A DNA stretch of 64,000 nt from JAQBVV01 sp965249205 (GCA_965249205.1 CBDFLL010000005.1:1178001-1242000), one strand, 5' to 3'. Shown: positions 8,584 to 17,057, counted from the first letter of the stretch. Notes: generated from the sequence alone by a model not told the origin. Translations and numbers: made by a program.

Positions 8584-8601
8584 GGTGATGGGGGGGGCGG
8601 C

Positions 8602-9666
8602 ATGATCGGTGAGGTTCGCGGCCGCGCGACCGCCATACTCTTCATCGTGGCGATGGTGGCCGCCGGTATCGGTTGCGGCGCGGCACCTACCGAGACGTCC
8701 TCAGTATCGTACGACGGCCCGGACCGCTTGGCGCAGATCGCTGCGGCCGCGCGGGAAGAGGGCTCGCTCACCCTGTACACAACGATCGCGGAGAAGGACC
8801 TCCCTACCCTTCTGAGGCCGTTCGAAGCGAAATACGGTGTCGAGGTGACTGTCTGGCGCGCGGGCACAGACAAGGTGTTGCAGCGCACGGTCGCGGAGGC
8901 TGCAGCCGGACGATACGACGCCGATGTGATCCATTTCGGTTCGCCGGAAATGGAAGCGCTCGCGCGCGAACAGATTCTGCTCCCGGTCACGTCGCCGGTG
9001 CATGACGAGCTGCAGCCCGGTTCAGTGCCTGGGCATCGCGAGTGGGCGGCGACACTTCTCTCCGTGTGGGTACAGGCCTACAACACCACGCGTGTGACGA
9101 AGGACAGCCTGCCGAAAACTTACCAGGACCTCCTTGACCCGAAGTGGAGGGGCAAGTTGGGAATCGAGGCGAAAGACCAGGATTGGTTCGCCTCTGTTGT
9201 GGATATCATGGGCGGGGGCCACACGGGTCTCACCTTCTTTCGCGATCTCGTCGAGGCCAACGGCTTGTCCGTTCGGCTTGGACATACACTGCTCACCAAC
9301 CTCGTGGTCTCGGGGGAAGTGCCGCTGGCGCTCACCGTCTACAACTACATGCCTGAGCAGGCAAAAAAGAGGGGTGCGCCTATCGACTGGTTCGTGCTCG
9401 AACCGGCCATCGCGCGCTCGAATGCTGTGGGCGTGGCGCGCCACGCGCCCCACCCCAACGCAGCGCTCCTGTTCTATGAGTACCTGCTCGGCGAGGAAGC
9501 GCAGCAGCACTTCGTGAACATGGACTACGTGCCGAGCAACACAAAGGTCGTCTCTCCACTCGAGGGCGTGACCATCGTGCAGGCCGACCCGATGCGCTCT
9601 CTGGACGAAGCGGAGATGTGGACGCGGCTGTTCGAAGATACCGTGCTCAGGCAAACCGGGAGGTAA
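8602..9666 (+). CDS. Extracellular solute-binding lipoprotein, family 1, copy 3
   Basis: A 354-residue paralogue of the two preceding lipoproteins. The signal peptide ends in AGIGC, followed by SYDGPDRLAQIAAAAREEG and LTLYTTIAEKDLPTL. Where the other copies read VVETNGPE, this one has VIHFGSPEME, so the binding pocket probably differs. The downstream domain (GHTLLTNLVVSGEVPLALTVYNY) is nearly identical to copy 2. A G-rich ribosome site precedes the ATG by a few bases. Last gene of the operon; the next gene is convergent. Confidence 0.87.
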   Translation: MIGEVRGRATAILFIVAMVAAGIGCGAAPTETSSVSYDGPDRLAQIAAAAREEGSLTLYTTIAEKDLPTLLRPFEAKYGVEVTVWRAGTDKVLQRTVAEAAAGRYDADVIHFGSPEMEALAREQILLPVTSPVHDELQPGSVPGHREWAATLLSVWVQAYNTTRVTKDSLPKTYQDLLDPKWRGKLGIEAKDQDWFASVVDIMGGGHTGLTFFRDLVEANGLSVRLGHTLLTNLVVSGEVPLALTVYNYMPEQAKKRGAPIDWFVLEPAIARSNAVGVARHAPHPNAALLFYEYLLGEEAQQHFVNMDYVPSNTKVVSPLEGVTIVQADPMRSLDEAEMWTRLFEDTVLRQTGR

Positions 9667-9683
9667 CACCGCCCGCCGGCCGC

Positions 9684-10601
9684 CTACGTCCAGGCGCGGT
9701 TATCGACCATGTTCTCGTAGGTCGCGCCAGTCACCGTCATGTTCCACTTGACCGTCCAGTTGTAGGTGTCGTCGAACCGCTCGCGCGTGTAGGGCTGCGG
9801 GGCGGCGTGGAGCAGGCGCCACGTGTGGAGTTCGTGGGGTTCGAGCAGCCCGCCGGTCTCCGCGATTAGATAGTGGATGTATCGTGTCGGGTCGTGCTCG
9901 ATCGCTTCGACTGCCCTGCCCTGCGCCCGGAACATCGCCGCGAGCGTCGGCCCGTCCACCTCGTCACCAGCGGCTTCGCTGCGGGTCGAGTGCGACTCGA
10001 TCAGGATGCGCAACCCCTGCTTCTGCGCCACGCTGATCCAGGGTTCCATCAGGACGACCGCGGCCACCTCGCCGCGCCCGAGCGCCTCGAGTCGTTTTTG
10101 CATCGACCCGGCGTTCGTCGTCTTGACGTGCTGCGGCTCGAGGAACCCCTCAACCATTTTCAACATCGTGAAGTGCGACCCGTTGTTCGGTGTGACCGAG
10201 ATCAGCTTGTCCTTCAGCATCTCGGGCTCGTAGATTTTCGAGTCCTTCGCCACGACGATCGCAAACTTGGACATGGAGGCGCCAAGCGCGACGATCTTGC
10301 GCTGGCGGAGGCCGCTGGATTCTGCCTCGACCGCGCGCTTCATGATGCCCCACTCACACATGCGGTACTGGTCGATGCCGCCGTCGTTGTAGACAGAATC
10401 GAGCGGGCGGTCGAACACCGTATCGAACTTGACGGTGTGGGAGGTCGTCACCTGCGCCATGCCCGGCGTCGACACGAACTCGATGTCGAGCCCCTCATCG
10501 CGGAAAAAGCCTTCATCGCGGGCGACCAGCACCGCCAGGTCGTGCACCGCATTCATGATTGCGACCTTGTGCGTACGTTTCGTCAGTTCCTGAACACTCA
10601 T
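9684..10601 (-). CDS. NMT1/THI5-like (4,5-dihydroxyphthalate decarboxylase-like) cytosolic protein
   Basis: A 305-residue protein with a type II periplasmic-binding fold but no signal peptide. Segments include AVHDLAVLVARDEGFFRDEGLDIEFV, FAIVVAKDS, RLEALGRGEVAAVVLMEPW and a C-terminal helical part. Such signal-less proteins include NMT1/THI5-like and Pht5-type decarboxylases, so an enzyme is as likely as a binder. ATG at 10601 is chosen because GGAGAGG lies six bases before it; an ATG at 10607 is too close to that site. It ends convergently, 17 bases from the last lipoprotein gene, and is divergent from the Rieske ferredoxin. Exact reaction unknown. Confidence 0.75.
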   Translation of the reverse strand: MSVQELTKRTHKVAIMNAVHDLAVLVARDEGFFRDEGLDIEFVSTPGMAQVTTSHTVKFDTVFDRPLDSVYNDGGIDQYRMCEWGIMKRAVEAESSGLRQRKIVALGASMSKFAIVVAKDSKIYEPEMLKDKLISVTPNNGSHFTMLKMVEGFLEPQHVKTTNAGSMQKRLEALGRGEVAAVVLMEPWISVAQKQGLRILIESHSTRSEAAGDEVDGPTLAAMFRAQGRAVEAIEHDPTRYIHYLIAETGGLLEPHELHTWRLLHAAPQPYTRERFDDTYNWTVKWNMTVTGATYENMVDNRAWT

Positions 10602-10796
10602 CAGCATCCTCTCCAGTGCAACAGCCTAGGCGGGGACGCTTCGGAGATCAAGACGGAAACGACGTCCGCCGTCGAGGGGGCACGCTTCCAGCAACCTCAT
10701 GCCAGTAAGTACACTGGGCGTCGTGACCGATGCCCCCTCCAGACCCGTCGCCTGCCGGCCCGACACCGTGGCGCCTGCTCGACGCGCGCGATAACC

Positions 10797-11126
10797 GTGG
10801 CGACCCAACTGTTGCTGCTCTGTTCCACCGCCGATGTTTCAGACGGGCAAGGCCTGCAAGTCACCGTCGACGACCTCCAGGTTGCGGTGTTCAAGGTTTG
10901 CGATCGCTACCGCGTCATTGACGACCACTGCACCCACGGACCCGGGTTGCTGTCGGAGGGCGAGGTCGACGGGGAGATCGTGGAGTGTCAGTTCCACCAC
11001 GGTGCCTTCAACCTCTGCACCGGTCAGGTGGTCGCTCCTCCGTGCATGGTCCCGGTCCGCACCTACTACGCCGAGGTCCGCGACGGCCAGATCTACATCG
11101 ACCGGGACAGGCCTGCGGAACCGTGA
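10797..11126 (+). CDS. Rieske-type [2Fe-2S] ferredoxin
   Basis: About 109 residues forming one Rieske domain. Cluster ligands are in CTHG (about residue 43) and CQFHHGAF (about 62), the Cys-x-His...Cys-x2-His pattern, with the closing VRTYYAEVRDGQIYID typical of dioxygenase ferredoxins. It would pass electrons to a ring-hydroxylating oxygenase; the only intact oxygenase component in the window is at 23011-24297. That type (phthalate 4,5-dioxygenase) normally uses a fused reductase, so the partnership is uncertain. The GTG start at 10797 is inferred from domain length; the ribosome site is weak. Confidence 0.82.
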   Translation: MATQLLLLCSTADVSDGQGLQVTVDDLQVAVFKVCDRYRVIDDHCTHGPGLLSEGEVDGEIVECQFHHGAFNLCTGQVVAPPCMVPVRTYYAEVRDGQIYIDRDRPAEP

Positions 11127-11392
11127 CGCCCGGCCAACTAAAGCGCTTTTCATGGCTGTGTGGCGTTCGAGTCGCCGCAATGCCGAGAATGGTAACGGCG
11201 TTCGGCGGGACCGAAGCGTGCAGTGGCGCGTGCAGAAGGCCCATGGCTTGCCCAGTCAGCACAAGGGCGATCTGAAAAGCGCTCTAGAACAGACCGTCTA
11301 GAATAGACCGTGAATTGAGGTCGCGATCGCGTCAACGACACGCGGCCTAGCGAGAGAACCCCGACCGGCGGACGGTCGTAGAGAGGATCAAC
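11127..11392. repeat. Intergenic region with inverted-repeat element (11137-11287) and 14-bp tandem repeat (11284-11311)
   Basis: No gene is supported here. TAAAGCGCTTTTCA begins the element near 11139 and its inverted counterpart TGAAAAGCGCTCTA closes it near 11287, giving about 150 bp with TA at both tips. The arms resemble those of the 4610-4706 element. Right after it, CTAGAACAGACCGT and CTAGAATAGACCGT stand in tandem. The promoter of the alcohol dehydrogenase operon should lie in the last 80 bases; a GAGAGG ribosome site precedes its GTG. Confidence 0.5.
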
Positions 11393-12499
11393 GTGGACAA
11401 GGTGGTGGCCGCGGTAAAGGTCGGTCCGAGTGCGATCGAGCTGCGCGAGTTTCCGATGCCGGATATCTCTGAGGACAGCGCGCTGCTGCGGATGGAGGTG
11501 GCCGGAATCTGTGGCACCGATGTGAAGATGTTCAAACTCCCGCTCAGCGGCGCGCCGGTGATCATGGGGCACGAGAACATCGGCTACATTGCCAAGGCGG
11601 GCCGGCAGTTCACCGCGCGAAAAGGGTTCAAGGAAGGCGACCTCGTGTTCCTCGAACATTACGTGACGTGTGGGCAGTGCGAGTGGTGTCATCTCGGCCA
11701 ATACCGCCACTGCGAGAGCACGGACTGGCGCAACAATCCCGACGGCATCCGGTACGGCTACACCTCTTCGGCGCGGCCGCCGCACCTCTGGGGCGGCTTC
11801 TCGCACTACGTCTATCTCCCGTGGAACGCGGTGCTGCACCACGTGCCGAAGGGGCTTTCCCCCGAGCTGGCGGGTCTGGCCACGCCCATGGCCAACGGCG
11901 TGGAATGGTCCCTCTTCGATGGGGGCGTCGGCTACGACACCACGGTGCTGATCCAGGGCCCCGGCCAGCAGGGTCTCTCGCAGACGGTTGTCTGCAAACA
12001 GGCGGGCGCGTCGCTCATCATCGTCACCGGCACGTCGAACGACGCCGCCAGGCTCGCCGTGGCCAAGACGCTTGGCGCCGACCACGTGACCGACGTGCAG
12101 CAGGAAGACGCGCTCGCGCGCATCATGGAGATCACCGGCGGCCAGGGTGTTGACGTCGTGCTCGACTGCACCGCTGGAGCCGGCACCCTCCCGGTGCTGC
12201 TGGGCATTGATGCCCTCAAGCGCAGGGGCGGCACGATGGTCGTGCAGGGTGAGCTGAACGAGTTTCCGAACTTCCCGATCGCGAAAATGACACTGAAGGC
12301 CATCACGCTCAGAAGCGCGCGAGGCCACAGCTACCGCGCCTGCGAGCTGGCCCTGCAGCAGCTGGCGTCACAGCGTTTCCCGCTCGAGCTGGTAACGACA
12401 CATACTTTCGGCCTGAGCGAAACGGCGCACGCGATCCAGTCGGTCGGCGGCGAAGGCGCGAAGGACGTGATCCACGTGTCCCTGATGCCCTGGCAGTAG
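11393..12499 (+). CDS. Zinc-dependent medium-chain alcohol dehydrogenase
   Basis: A 368-residue MDR protein. Catalytic-zinc residues appear in GICGTD (about 39-44) and GHENIG, and the structural-zinc lobe in CGQCEWCHLGQYRHC. The nucleotide-binding region is less typical (LIQGPGQQGLS instead of GxGxxG), followed by the substrate domain with LDCTAGAGTLPV. GTG start with GAGAGG upstream. It heads an operon with ligJ- and ligK-like genes, so it could oxidise a hydroxy or hemiacetal intermediate, filling a LigC-like position. Substrate not determinable. Confidence 0.85.
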   Translation: MDKVVAAVKVGPSAIELREFPMPDISEDSALLRMEVAGICGTDVKMFKLPLSGAPVIMGHENIGYIAKAGRQFTARKGFKEGDLVFLEHYVTCGQCEWCHLGQYRHCESTDWRNNPDGIRYGYTSSARPPHLWGGFSHYVYLPWNAVLHHVPKGLSPELAGLATPMANGVEWSLFDGGVGYDTTVLIQGPGQQGLSQTVVCKQAGASLIIVTGTSNDAARLAVAKTLGADHVTDVQQEDALARIMEITGGQGVDVVLDCTAGAGTLPVLLGIDALKRRGGTMVVQGELNEFPNFPIAKMTLKAITLRSARGHSYRACELALQQLASQRFPLELVTTHTFGLSETAHAIQSVGGEGAKDVIHVSLMPWQ

Positions 12500-12517
12500 C
12501 AGACGCGTAAAGGCCGC

Positions 12518-13561
12518 ATGATCATCGACACACATTGCCACTACACGACCGAGCCGCCGGCTCTCCACATCTTTCGCGACAAGCAGCTCGCTGGCCTGGC
12601 CGATCCCAAACGCAGACCCTCGACGACGGATTTGGGGATCAGCGACGAAGAGGTGCGAAAGAGCGTTGAGCCGCAGCTGGCGCTACAGAGGGCGCGCGGG
12701 AGCGACCTGACGATCTTCTCGCCCCGCGCGGCTGGCATGGCGCATCACATCGGCACCGAAGCGATGAGCCATGAGTGGACGACGCTCTCCAACGATCTCA
12801 TTCATCGGGTGTGCAGTGTCCTGCCGGACAACTTCGTCGGCATCGGCCAGTTGCCACAGTCCCCCGGTGTGCCAATAGACAACTGCCTAGCCGAGCTCGA
12901 GCGCATCGTTAATGAGCTGGGCTTCGTCGGGGTCAATCTCAATCCCGACCCATCGGGCGGCCAATGGACCGGGCCGCCGCTGACCGACCGGTATTGGCAC
13001 CCGGTGTACGAAAAGCTGTGCGAGCTCGATGTGCCGGCCACCATTCACGTGTCGTCCTCGTGCAACCGGAATTTTCACCACACGGGCGCCCACTACATCA
13101 ACGCCGACACGACGGCGTTCATGCAGCTGATTCAGGGCGACCTGTTCGCGGACTTTCCCACGCTCAGGCTGATCATTCCGCACGGTGGCGGTGCGGCACC
13201 GTTTCATTGGGGCCGCTATCGTGGCCTCTGTCTGAGCATCAAGAAGCGGCCGCTCGCGGAGCATCTGATGCACAACGTGTTTTTCGATACGTGCGTGTAT
13301 CATTTGCCCGGCATCGAGCTGCTGACGACGGTAGTGCCGATCGACAACATCCTGTTCGCCTCGGAGATGCTCGGCGCGGTGCCCGGTCTCGACCCCGACA
13401 CCGGTCACCATTTCGACGACACGAAACGCTACATCGACCAGGTAAGCAGTCTCAACAAACGGGAGCGCTACCAGATCTTCGAAGGCAACGCTCGCCGCGT
13501 GTTCCCCCGTCTCGACGCGCGACTCACCGCACGCGGTTGCCAGGGCGAGCAGGTAGGCTAG
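12518..13561 (+). CDS. ligJ: 4-oxalomesaconate hydratase-like amidohydrolase
   Basis: A 347-residue metal-dependent hydrolase of the ACMSD/amidohydrolase_2 family. The N-terminal metal motif is MIIDTHCHYTTEP (His6, His8), with further ligands likely in ATIHVSSS and IIPHGGGAAPFHWGR. The segment FASEMLGAVPGLDPDTGHHF, followed by DDTKRYID, is characteristic of LigJ/GalB, which hydrates 4-oxalomesaconate to 4-carboxy-4-hydroxy-2-oxoadipate in the protocatechuate 4,5-cleavage and gallate pathways. It is followed after 26 bases by a LigK-like aldolase, which supports the assignment. Confidence 0.82.
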   Translation: MIIDTHCHYTTEPPALHIFRDKQLAGLADPKRRPSTTDLGISDEEVRKSVEPQLALQRARGSDLTIFSPRAAGMAHHIGTEAMSHEWTTLSNDLIHRVCSVLPDNFVGIGQLPQSPGVPIDNCLAELERIVNELGFVGVNLNPDPSGGQWTGPPLTDRYWHPVYEKLCELDVPATIHVSSSCNRNFHHTGAHYINADTTAFMQLIQGDLFADFPTLRLIIPHGGGAAPFHWGRYRGLCLSIKKRPLAEHLMHNVFFDTCVYHLPGIELLTTVVPIDNILFASEMLGAVPGLDPDTGHHFDDTKRYIDQVSSLNKRERYQIFEGNARRVFPRLDARLTARGCQGEQVG

Positions 13562-13587
13562 TGCCTGGTACCGGCTAGGACATCCGC

Positions 13588-14289
13588 ATGGACAACCGCC
13601 GCGCATCTTCCCCGTTGCTCCGCCACGACTTCGAGCGTGTGCCGCCGGCGCTGGTCGCTCAGGCGTCGGTGTTCGCGGCCTCGATCCTGGCTGACGTAGC
13701 GGGGCGCCGGGGCACGCTCGACGGGCGCATCACGCCCCTCTCCCGTTCGACACGCCTGGCCGGTCCGGCGTTCACGGTCGAGGTCCGTCCCGGCGACAAT
13801 CTGATGATTCACGCGGCGATGGCGCTGGCCCAGCCCGGCGACGTGCTCGTGGTTGACGGGAAGGGCGACCGGAGCTGCGCGCTGATGGGCGAAATCATGG
13901 TCACGACCTGTAAGAAGCTGGGGTTGGGCGGCGTCGTCATCGACGGCGCGCACCGTGACACCGAGGACCTGCTCGCGCTTGGCTTTCCCGTCTACTCGGT
14001 GGGATCCAACCCCAACGGCCCGACCAAGAGTGTGCCAGGACGCATCAATGGGCCAATCTCGTGCGGGGGCGTCGCCGTCAACCCTGGTGACCTGATCGTC
14101 GGCGACGGCGACGGCGTGGTGGTGATCGAGCGGCACAAAGTGGCGTCCCTTCTGGCGCCAGCGGCGCAGAAAGTCGCAGACGAGCGCGCCCGAGTCGAGG
14201 AAATTACATCCGGCAGGAACATCCGTCCCGCGTGGCTTGACAGCGCGCTCCGGGCGGCCGGCCTTCTCCAGGACGGAGAAACCTTATGA
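13588..14289 (+). CDS. ligK: 4-carboxy-4-hydroxy-2-oxoadipate aldolase-like protein (RraA family)
   Basis: A 233-residue RraA-fold protein. Family motifs are GPAFTVEVRPGDNLMIHAA, GDVLVVDGKGD, the catalytic GVVIDGAHRD (Arg and Asp for metal and substrate) and GDLIVGDGDGVVVI. In LigK/ProA/GalC these residues bind Mg2+ and cleave the six- or seven-carbon keto acid to pyruvate plus oxaloacetate. RraA-fold proteins without aldolase activity exist, but the adjacent LigJ makes the aldolase role likely. It overlaps the PanB-like gene by ATGA. Confidence 0.8.
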   Translation: MDNRRASSPLLRHDFERVPPALVAQASVFAASILADVAGRRGTLDGRITPLSRSTRLAGPAFTVEVRPGDNLMIHAAMALAQPGDVLVVDGKGDRSCALMGEIMVTTCKKLGLGGVVIDGAHRDTEDLLALGFPVYSVGSNPNGPTKSVPGRINGPISCGGVAVNPGDLIVGDGDGVVVIERHKVASLLAPAAQKVADERARVEEITSGRNIRPAWLDSALRAAGLLQDGETL

Positions 14290-15125
14290 GGACCGACGGC
14301 ATGCCCTCGACCCCACCAGTCACCATCCCAACGCTGCAGCGGATGAAGCGCGATGGGACGAAGATTGTCGGCGTCGTGGCGTGGGACTACCAGATGGCGC
14401 AGATCGCCGACCGGGCGGGCGTCGATCTTGTTTCGGTCGGCGACTCGGTTGGCGTCAACCTCTGGGGCCACACCAATCCGCTCGAGGTGACGCTGGATGA
14501 GATGCTTGTCGTTTGCAAAGCCGTGCGCCGTGGCGTGACGCGGGCGCTCGTCAGCTGCGACTTTCCGTTCGGTCCACTGCAGACGGGCACCGACGTGGCG
14601 GTGCAGGCGGCCGTGCGTCTGGCCAAGGAAGGCGGCGCCGACATGGTCAAGCTCGACGGGGCGGCGGAATTTCCGGACGCGGTGCGCGCGATCGTGCGCG
14701 CGGGCATTCCGGTGTTTGCGCAGTTCGGCATCACGCCGCAGACGGCGCTGCAATACGGCATTCCTTACGCTGCAGCGTCGGCGCCCGGTGCCGAGGCACC
14801 GCCGGAGATGACCTCCCGTCTCGTGGAAGAAGCCAGGCGCCTCGAGGCCGCCGGCGCGTCGCTGCTCGATTTCACCAACTCCGGCCCGGTGGCGGGCCTC
14901 GCCGTGGTGAGCGCCTCCACGATTCCGGTCCTCGGTGGGTTCGGCGGCGGCCCCTGGCTCGATGGCCGAGTTCGCATGGCACATGCCGCGATCGGCTATG
15001 CCGCCAGCAACCTCGACCGACCCACTGAGACGTACGCCAACGTGGCCAGAACCACCCTCGACGCAATCACCGACTACTCCGACGACGTACGGGCGGCGCG
15101 TCAGATCAAGGGCGGGAGACGCTAG
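14286..15125 (+). CDS. PanB-like ketopantoate hydroxymethyltransferase homologue
   Basis: A 279-residue TIM-barrel protein related to 3-methyl-2-oxobutanoate hydroxymethyltransferase. VAWDYQMAQIADRAGVDLVS and VGDSVGVNLWGHTNPLEVT match PanB metal- and substrate-site segments, though the usual TAYD is AWD. GADMVKLDGAAEF and GIPVFAQFGITPQ follow. It is translationally coupled to the ligK-like gene and far from pantothenate genes, so an aldolase or C-C lyase role in the aromatic pathway is as plausible as pantothenate synthesis. A remnant of a second copy lies at 22265-22333. Confidence 0.75.
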   Translation: MRTDGMPSTPPVTIPTLQRMKRDGTKIVGVVAWDYQMAQIADRAGVDLVSVGDSVGVNLWGHTNPLEVTLDEMLVVCKAVRRGVTRALVSCDFPFGPLQTGTDVAVQAAVRLAKEGGADMVKLDGAAEFPDAVRAIVRAGIPVFAQFGITPQTALQYGIPYAAASAPGAEAPPEMTSRLVEEARRLEAAGASLLDFTNSGPVAGLAVVSASTIPVLGGFGGGPWLDGRVRMAHAAIGYAASNLDRPTETYANVARTTLDAITDYSDDVRAARQIKGGRR

Positions 15126-15134
15126 CAACCCGTC

Positions 15135-15983
15135 ATGCCTACCGCCACTATCGACGGCCTGAGCACTCGGTACGACGTGGTCGGCTCAGGCCCGCCGCTC
15201 CTGATGTTCTCGCCAGGTGGATTCGACGCGACCCTCGATAAGTGGTCGACGCTCGGCGTCTACGCGAAAACGCGCATGCTCGATCACCTGTCCTCGACGT
15301 ACAGCTGCATCACCTTCGACCGGCGTGAAGCCGGCGAGTCGGATGGACGCGTTGAAATCATCACGTGGGCGCAGTACGTCGCGCAGAGCAAGGGCCTGCT
15401 CGACCATCTGGGCATCACGCACGCGCATTTGATGGGGGGATGCATGGGCTGTGCGCCCGTGCTGGCGTTTGGTGTGGCGCATCCTGCGATGACGCGCAGC
15501 ATGGTGCTCTACTGGCCGGTCGGCGGCGCGAAGTACCGCATCAACAGCCACAAGCGCCTGACCGAGCACCGCACCTACGTTGAGGAGCACGGATTGGCGG
15601 CCGTCGTGGCGCTGGTCCGCGAGGACGGCAAGCCCTTCGGAGCCGACCCGCGCGGAGGACCGTGGGCGCCGGTCCTCAGGCGCGACCGGGAGTTCGCCGA
15701 GTCGTACGCCAGCATGGATATCGGTGGGTACAAGGCGATCGTCGGCGCCCTGGGGCGTTCGCTCTTCGATCGAGATACCGCGCCAGGAGCCGAGCCGGAG
15801 GATCTACTGGGCCTCAATCTCCCCGCACTAATCGTGCCCGGCCACGACGCGTCGCACGCGACGTCGGCCGCGCGCTATCTCGAGGAATGCCTGCCGCTCG
15901 CCGAGTACTGGGATGTTCCGGTGGACGGTCAGACGGAAGACACCGTGCCAGCGCGGCTGCTTGCCTTCCTCGATCGGCACTGA
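15135..15983 (+). CDS. Alpha/beta hydrolase with cysteine nucleophile
   Basis: A 282-residue alpha/beta-hydrolase. The oxyanion region is MFSPGGFDATLDKW, and the nucleophile elbow reads MGGCMGC with Cys103 where serine is usual, as in dienelactone hydrolases. The acid/base segment VPGHDASHATSAARYLEE is near the C-terminus. Following ligJ, ligK and the panB-like gene on the same strand, it may open a lactone or cleave a C-C bond of the ring-cleavage product, the place LigI takes in the classic pathway. The final 45 bases are duplicated at 22341-22385. Confidence 0.8.
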   Translation: MPTATIDGLSTRYDVVGSGPPLLMFSPGGFDATLDKWSTLGVYAKTRMLDHLSSTYSCITFDRREAGESDGRVEIITWAQYVAQSKGLLDHLGITHAHLMGGCMGCAPVLAFGVAHPAMTRSMVLYWPVGGAKYRINSHKRLTEHRTYVEEHGLAAVVALVREDGKPFGADPRGGPWAPVLRRDREFAESYASMDIGGYKAIVGALGRSLFDRDTAPGAEPEDLLGLNLPALIVPGHDASHATSAARYLEECLPLAEYWDVPVDGQTEDTVPARLLAFLDRH

Positions 15984-16008
15984 AGTTCCTGTGAAACCGG
16001 CTCTGTAC

Positions 16009-16464
16009 TCATGCGCGCAGCGCGAGCAGCATGTCTTCGATGTAGTCCCTCGAACTCGCGACCACCAGCATCAGCATCCACGGCCGCAAGCGGCCCAGCG
16101 TCGCCGAGAGGGCCTCATCGGAGGTCTCCTCGTCGCACATGATCAAGCCCGTCGTCGTCACTCGCGCGTGACTGCAAGCCTCGCCGATGAGCGCCACGTC
16201 GCGCGGGTGCCCCCCGGCCGTCGCGACCATCACGACGAGATCCGCAGTGTCGATCTCTTCGCGGAGGCGGGCGGGATCTGACGCGAGATCGGCCGCGGTA
16301 AAGAACGCCGCCCCGTTCCATTGCCGCTGGGCAAGCTCGTCAACGACAGGTTCGCTTCCAGGGTCCAGGGCAATCACCTTCACCGCACGAGGCCTCGAGT
16401 TCGGCGTGTCGAGCCGGAATAGCGCCTCGGAGGCACTGCTCATTCGTGCGCTTTCGCTCCTCAT
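16009..16464 (-). CDS. Conserved hypothetical protein, copy A
   Basis: A 151-residue protein with a paralogue of identical length at 22553-23008; roughly 20 residues differ. Shared features are AVKVIALDxGSEPVVD, ADLVVMVATAG, VTTTGLIMCDEETSDEAL and RPWMLMLVVASSRDYIEDML. The alternating beta/alpha pattern and the ADLVVMVATAG segment faintly recall the nucleotide-binding half of FtsZ/tubulin proteins, but the tubulin GGGTGTG loop is absent. In both copies it starts two bases after a Rieske oxygenase stop, so it may be an accessory or maturation partner. Function unknown. Confidence 0.6.
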   Translation of the reverse strand: MRSESARMSSASEALFRLDTPNSRPRAVKVIALDPGSEPVVDELAQRQWNGAAFFTAADLASDPARLREEIDTADLVVMVATAGGHPRDVALIGEACSHARVTTTGLIMCDEETSDEALSATLGRLRPWMLMLVVASSRDYIEDMLLALRA

Positions 16465-16466
16465 CC

Positions 16467-17057
16467 TCAGACCGTCACATGTTCGTGATCGTCCTGGACC
16501 ACGAGCGCGGCTTTCGCCGCGTCCTTGAACGGTTGATCCGCCGGGAGTACCACCGAAGCCGAGCGGCACCGCTGGTGCGCCTGATCGACGCCGGGAGGCG
16601 TGATGTTCTTCTCGACCATCGCCTTGACCGACCGCAGCAGACGATGGCGCGCCATGATGATGCCGTTGTCGGTCGAGACGAGGTTCTCTTTCGTGCGGTC
16701 GACGACCGGCCCCATGCTTTCCTGAACCGACGCATCCTGCATCCCGAACCCATGGACGCCGCTGAACGTGTCCCCTCGCTTCTGCGCGGCGCGATCCATG
16801 AGGTAGTCGTTGTCCTTGTTCGCCAGTGGGCGGAACGTGCCTGGCGCGCACGCGACGTGAATGCCCTTGCCGGCGCGCAGCGACTCCAGTTCCTGCTCCG
16901 CGAGCGGGAGCGTGACCTTGTAATCGAAACTCCACGTCCAGCACTGCCCGTCATCGATTGGAATGAAGAAGTGGCCATGCACCGGATGATCCGCGCGAGG
17001 CGGGATCATCGTGAAAGAGGGCATCACCCACTGTGTGACGCGCCAGTAGTACTTGCC
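16467..17057 (-). pseudogene. Rieske oxygenase fragment (C-terminal half), copy A
   Basis: This region encodes the last ~195 residues of the oxygenase found intact at 23011-24297 (from GKYYWRVTQWVMPSF to VVQDDHEHVTV). Homology ends abruptly at about 17057; the frame continues upstream into unrelated arginine-rich sequence. The Rieske cluster domain and the iron-binding His residues are lost, so the remnant cannot be a functional oxygenase. It is one end of a duplicated segment whose other end lies at about 23602. Confidence 0.88.

Noticed and set aside
11150..12328. Minus-strand frame of 392 codons over the alcohol dehydrogenase gene
   Set aside because: The plus strand encodes a clear zinc dehydrogenase; the antisense frame has no recognisable motif.
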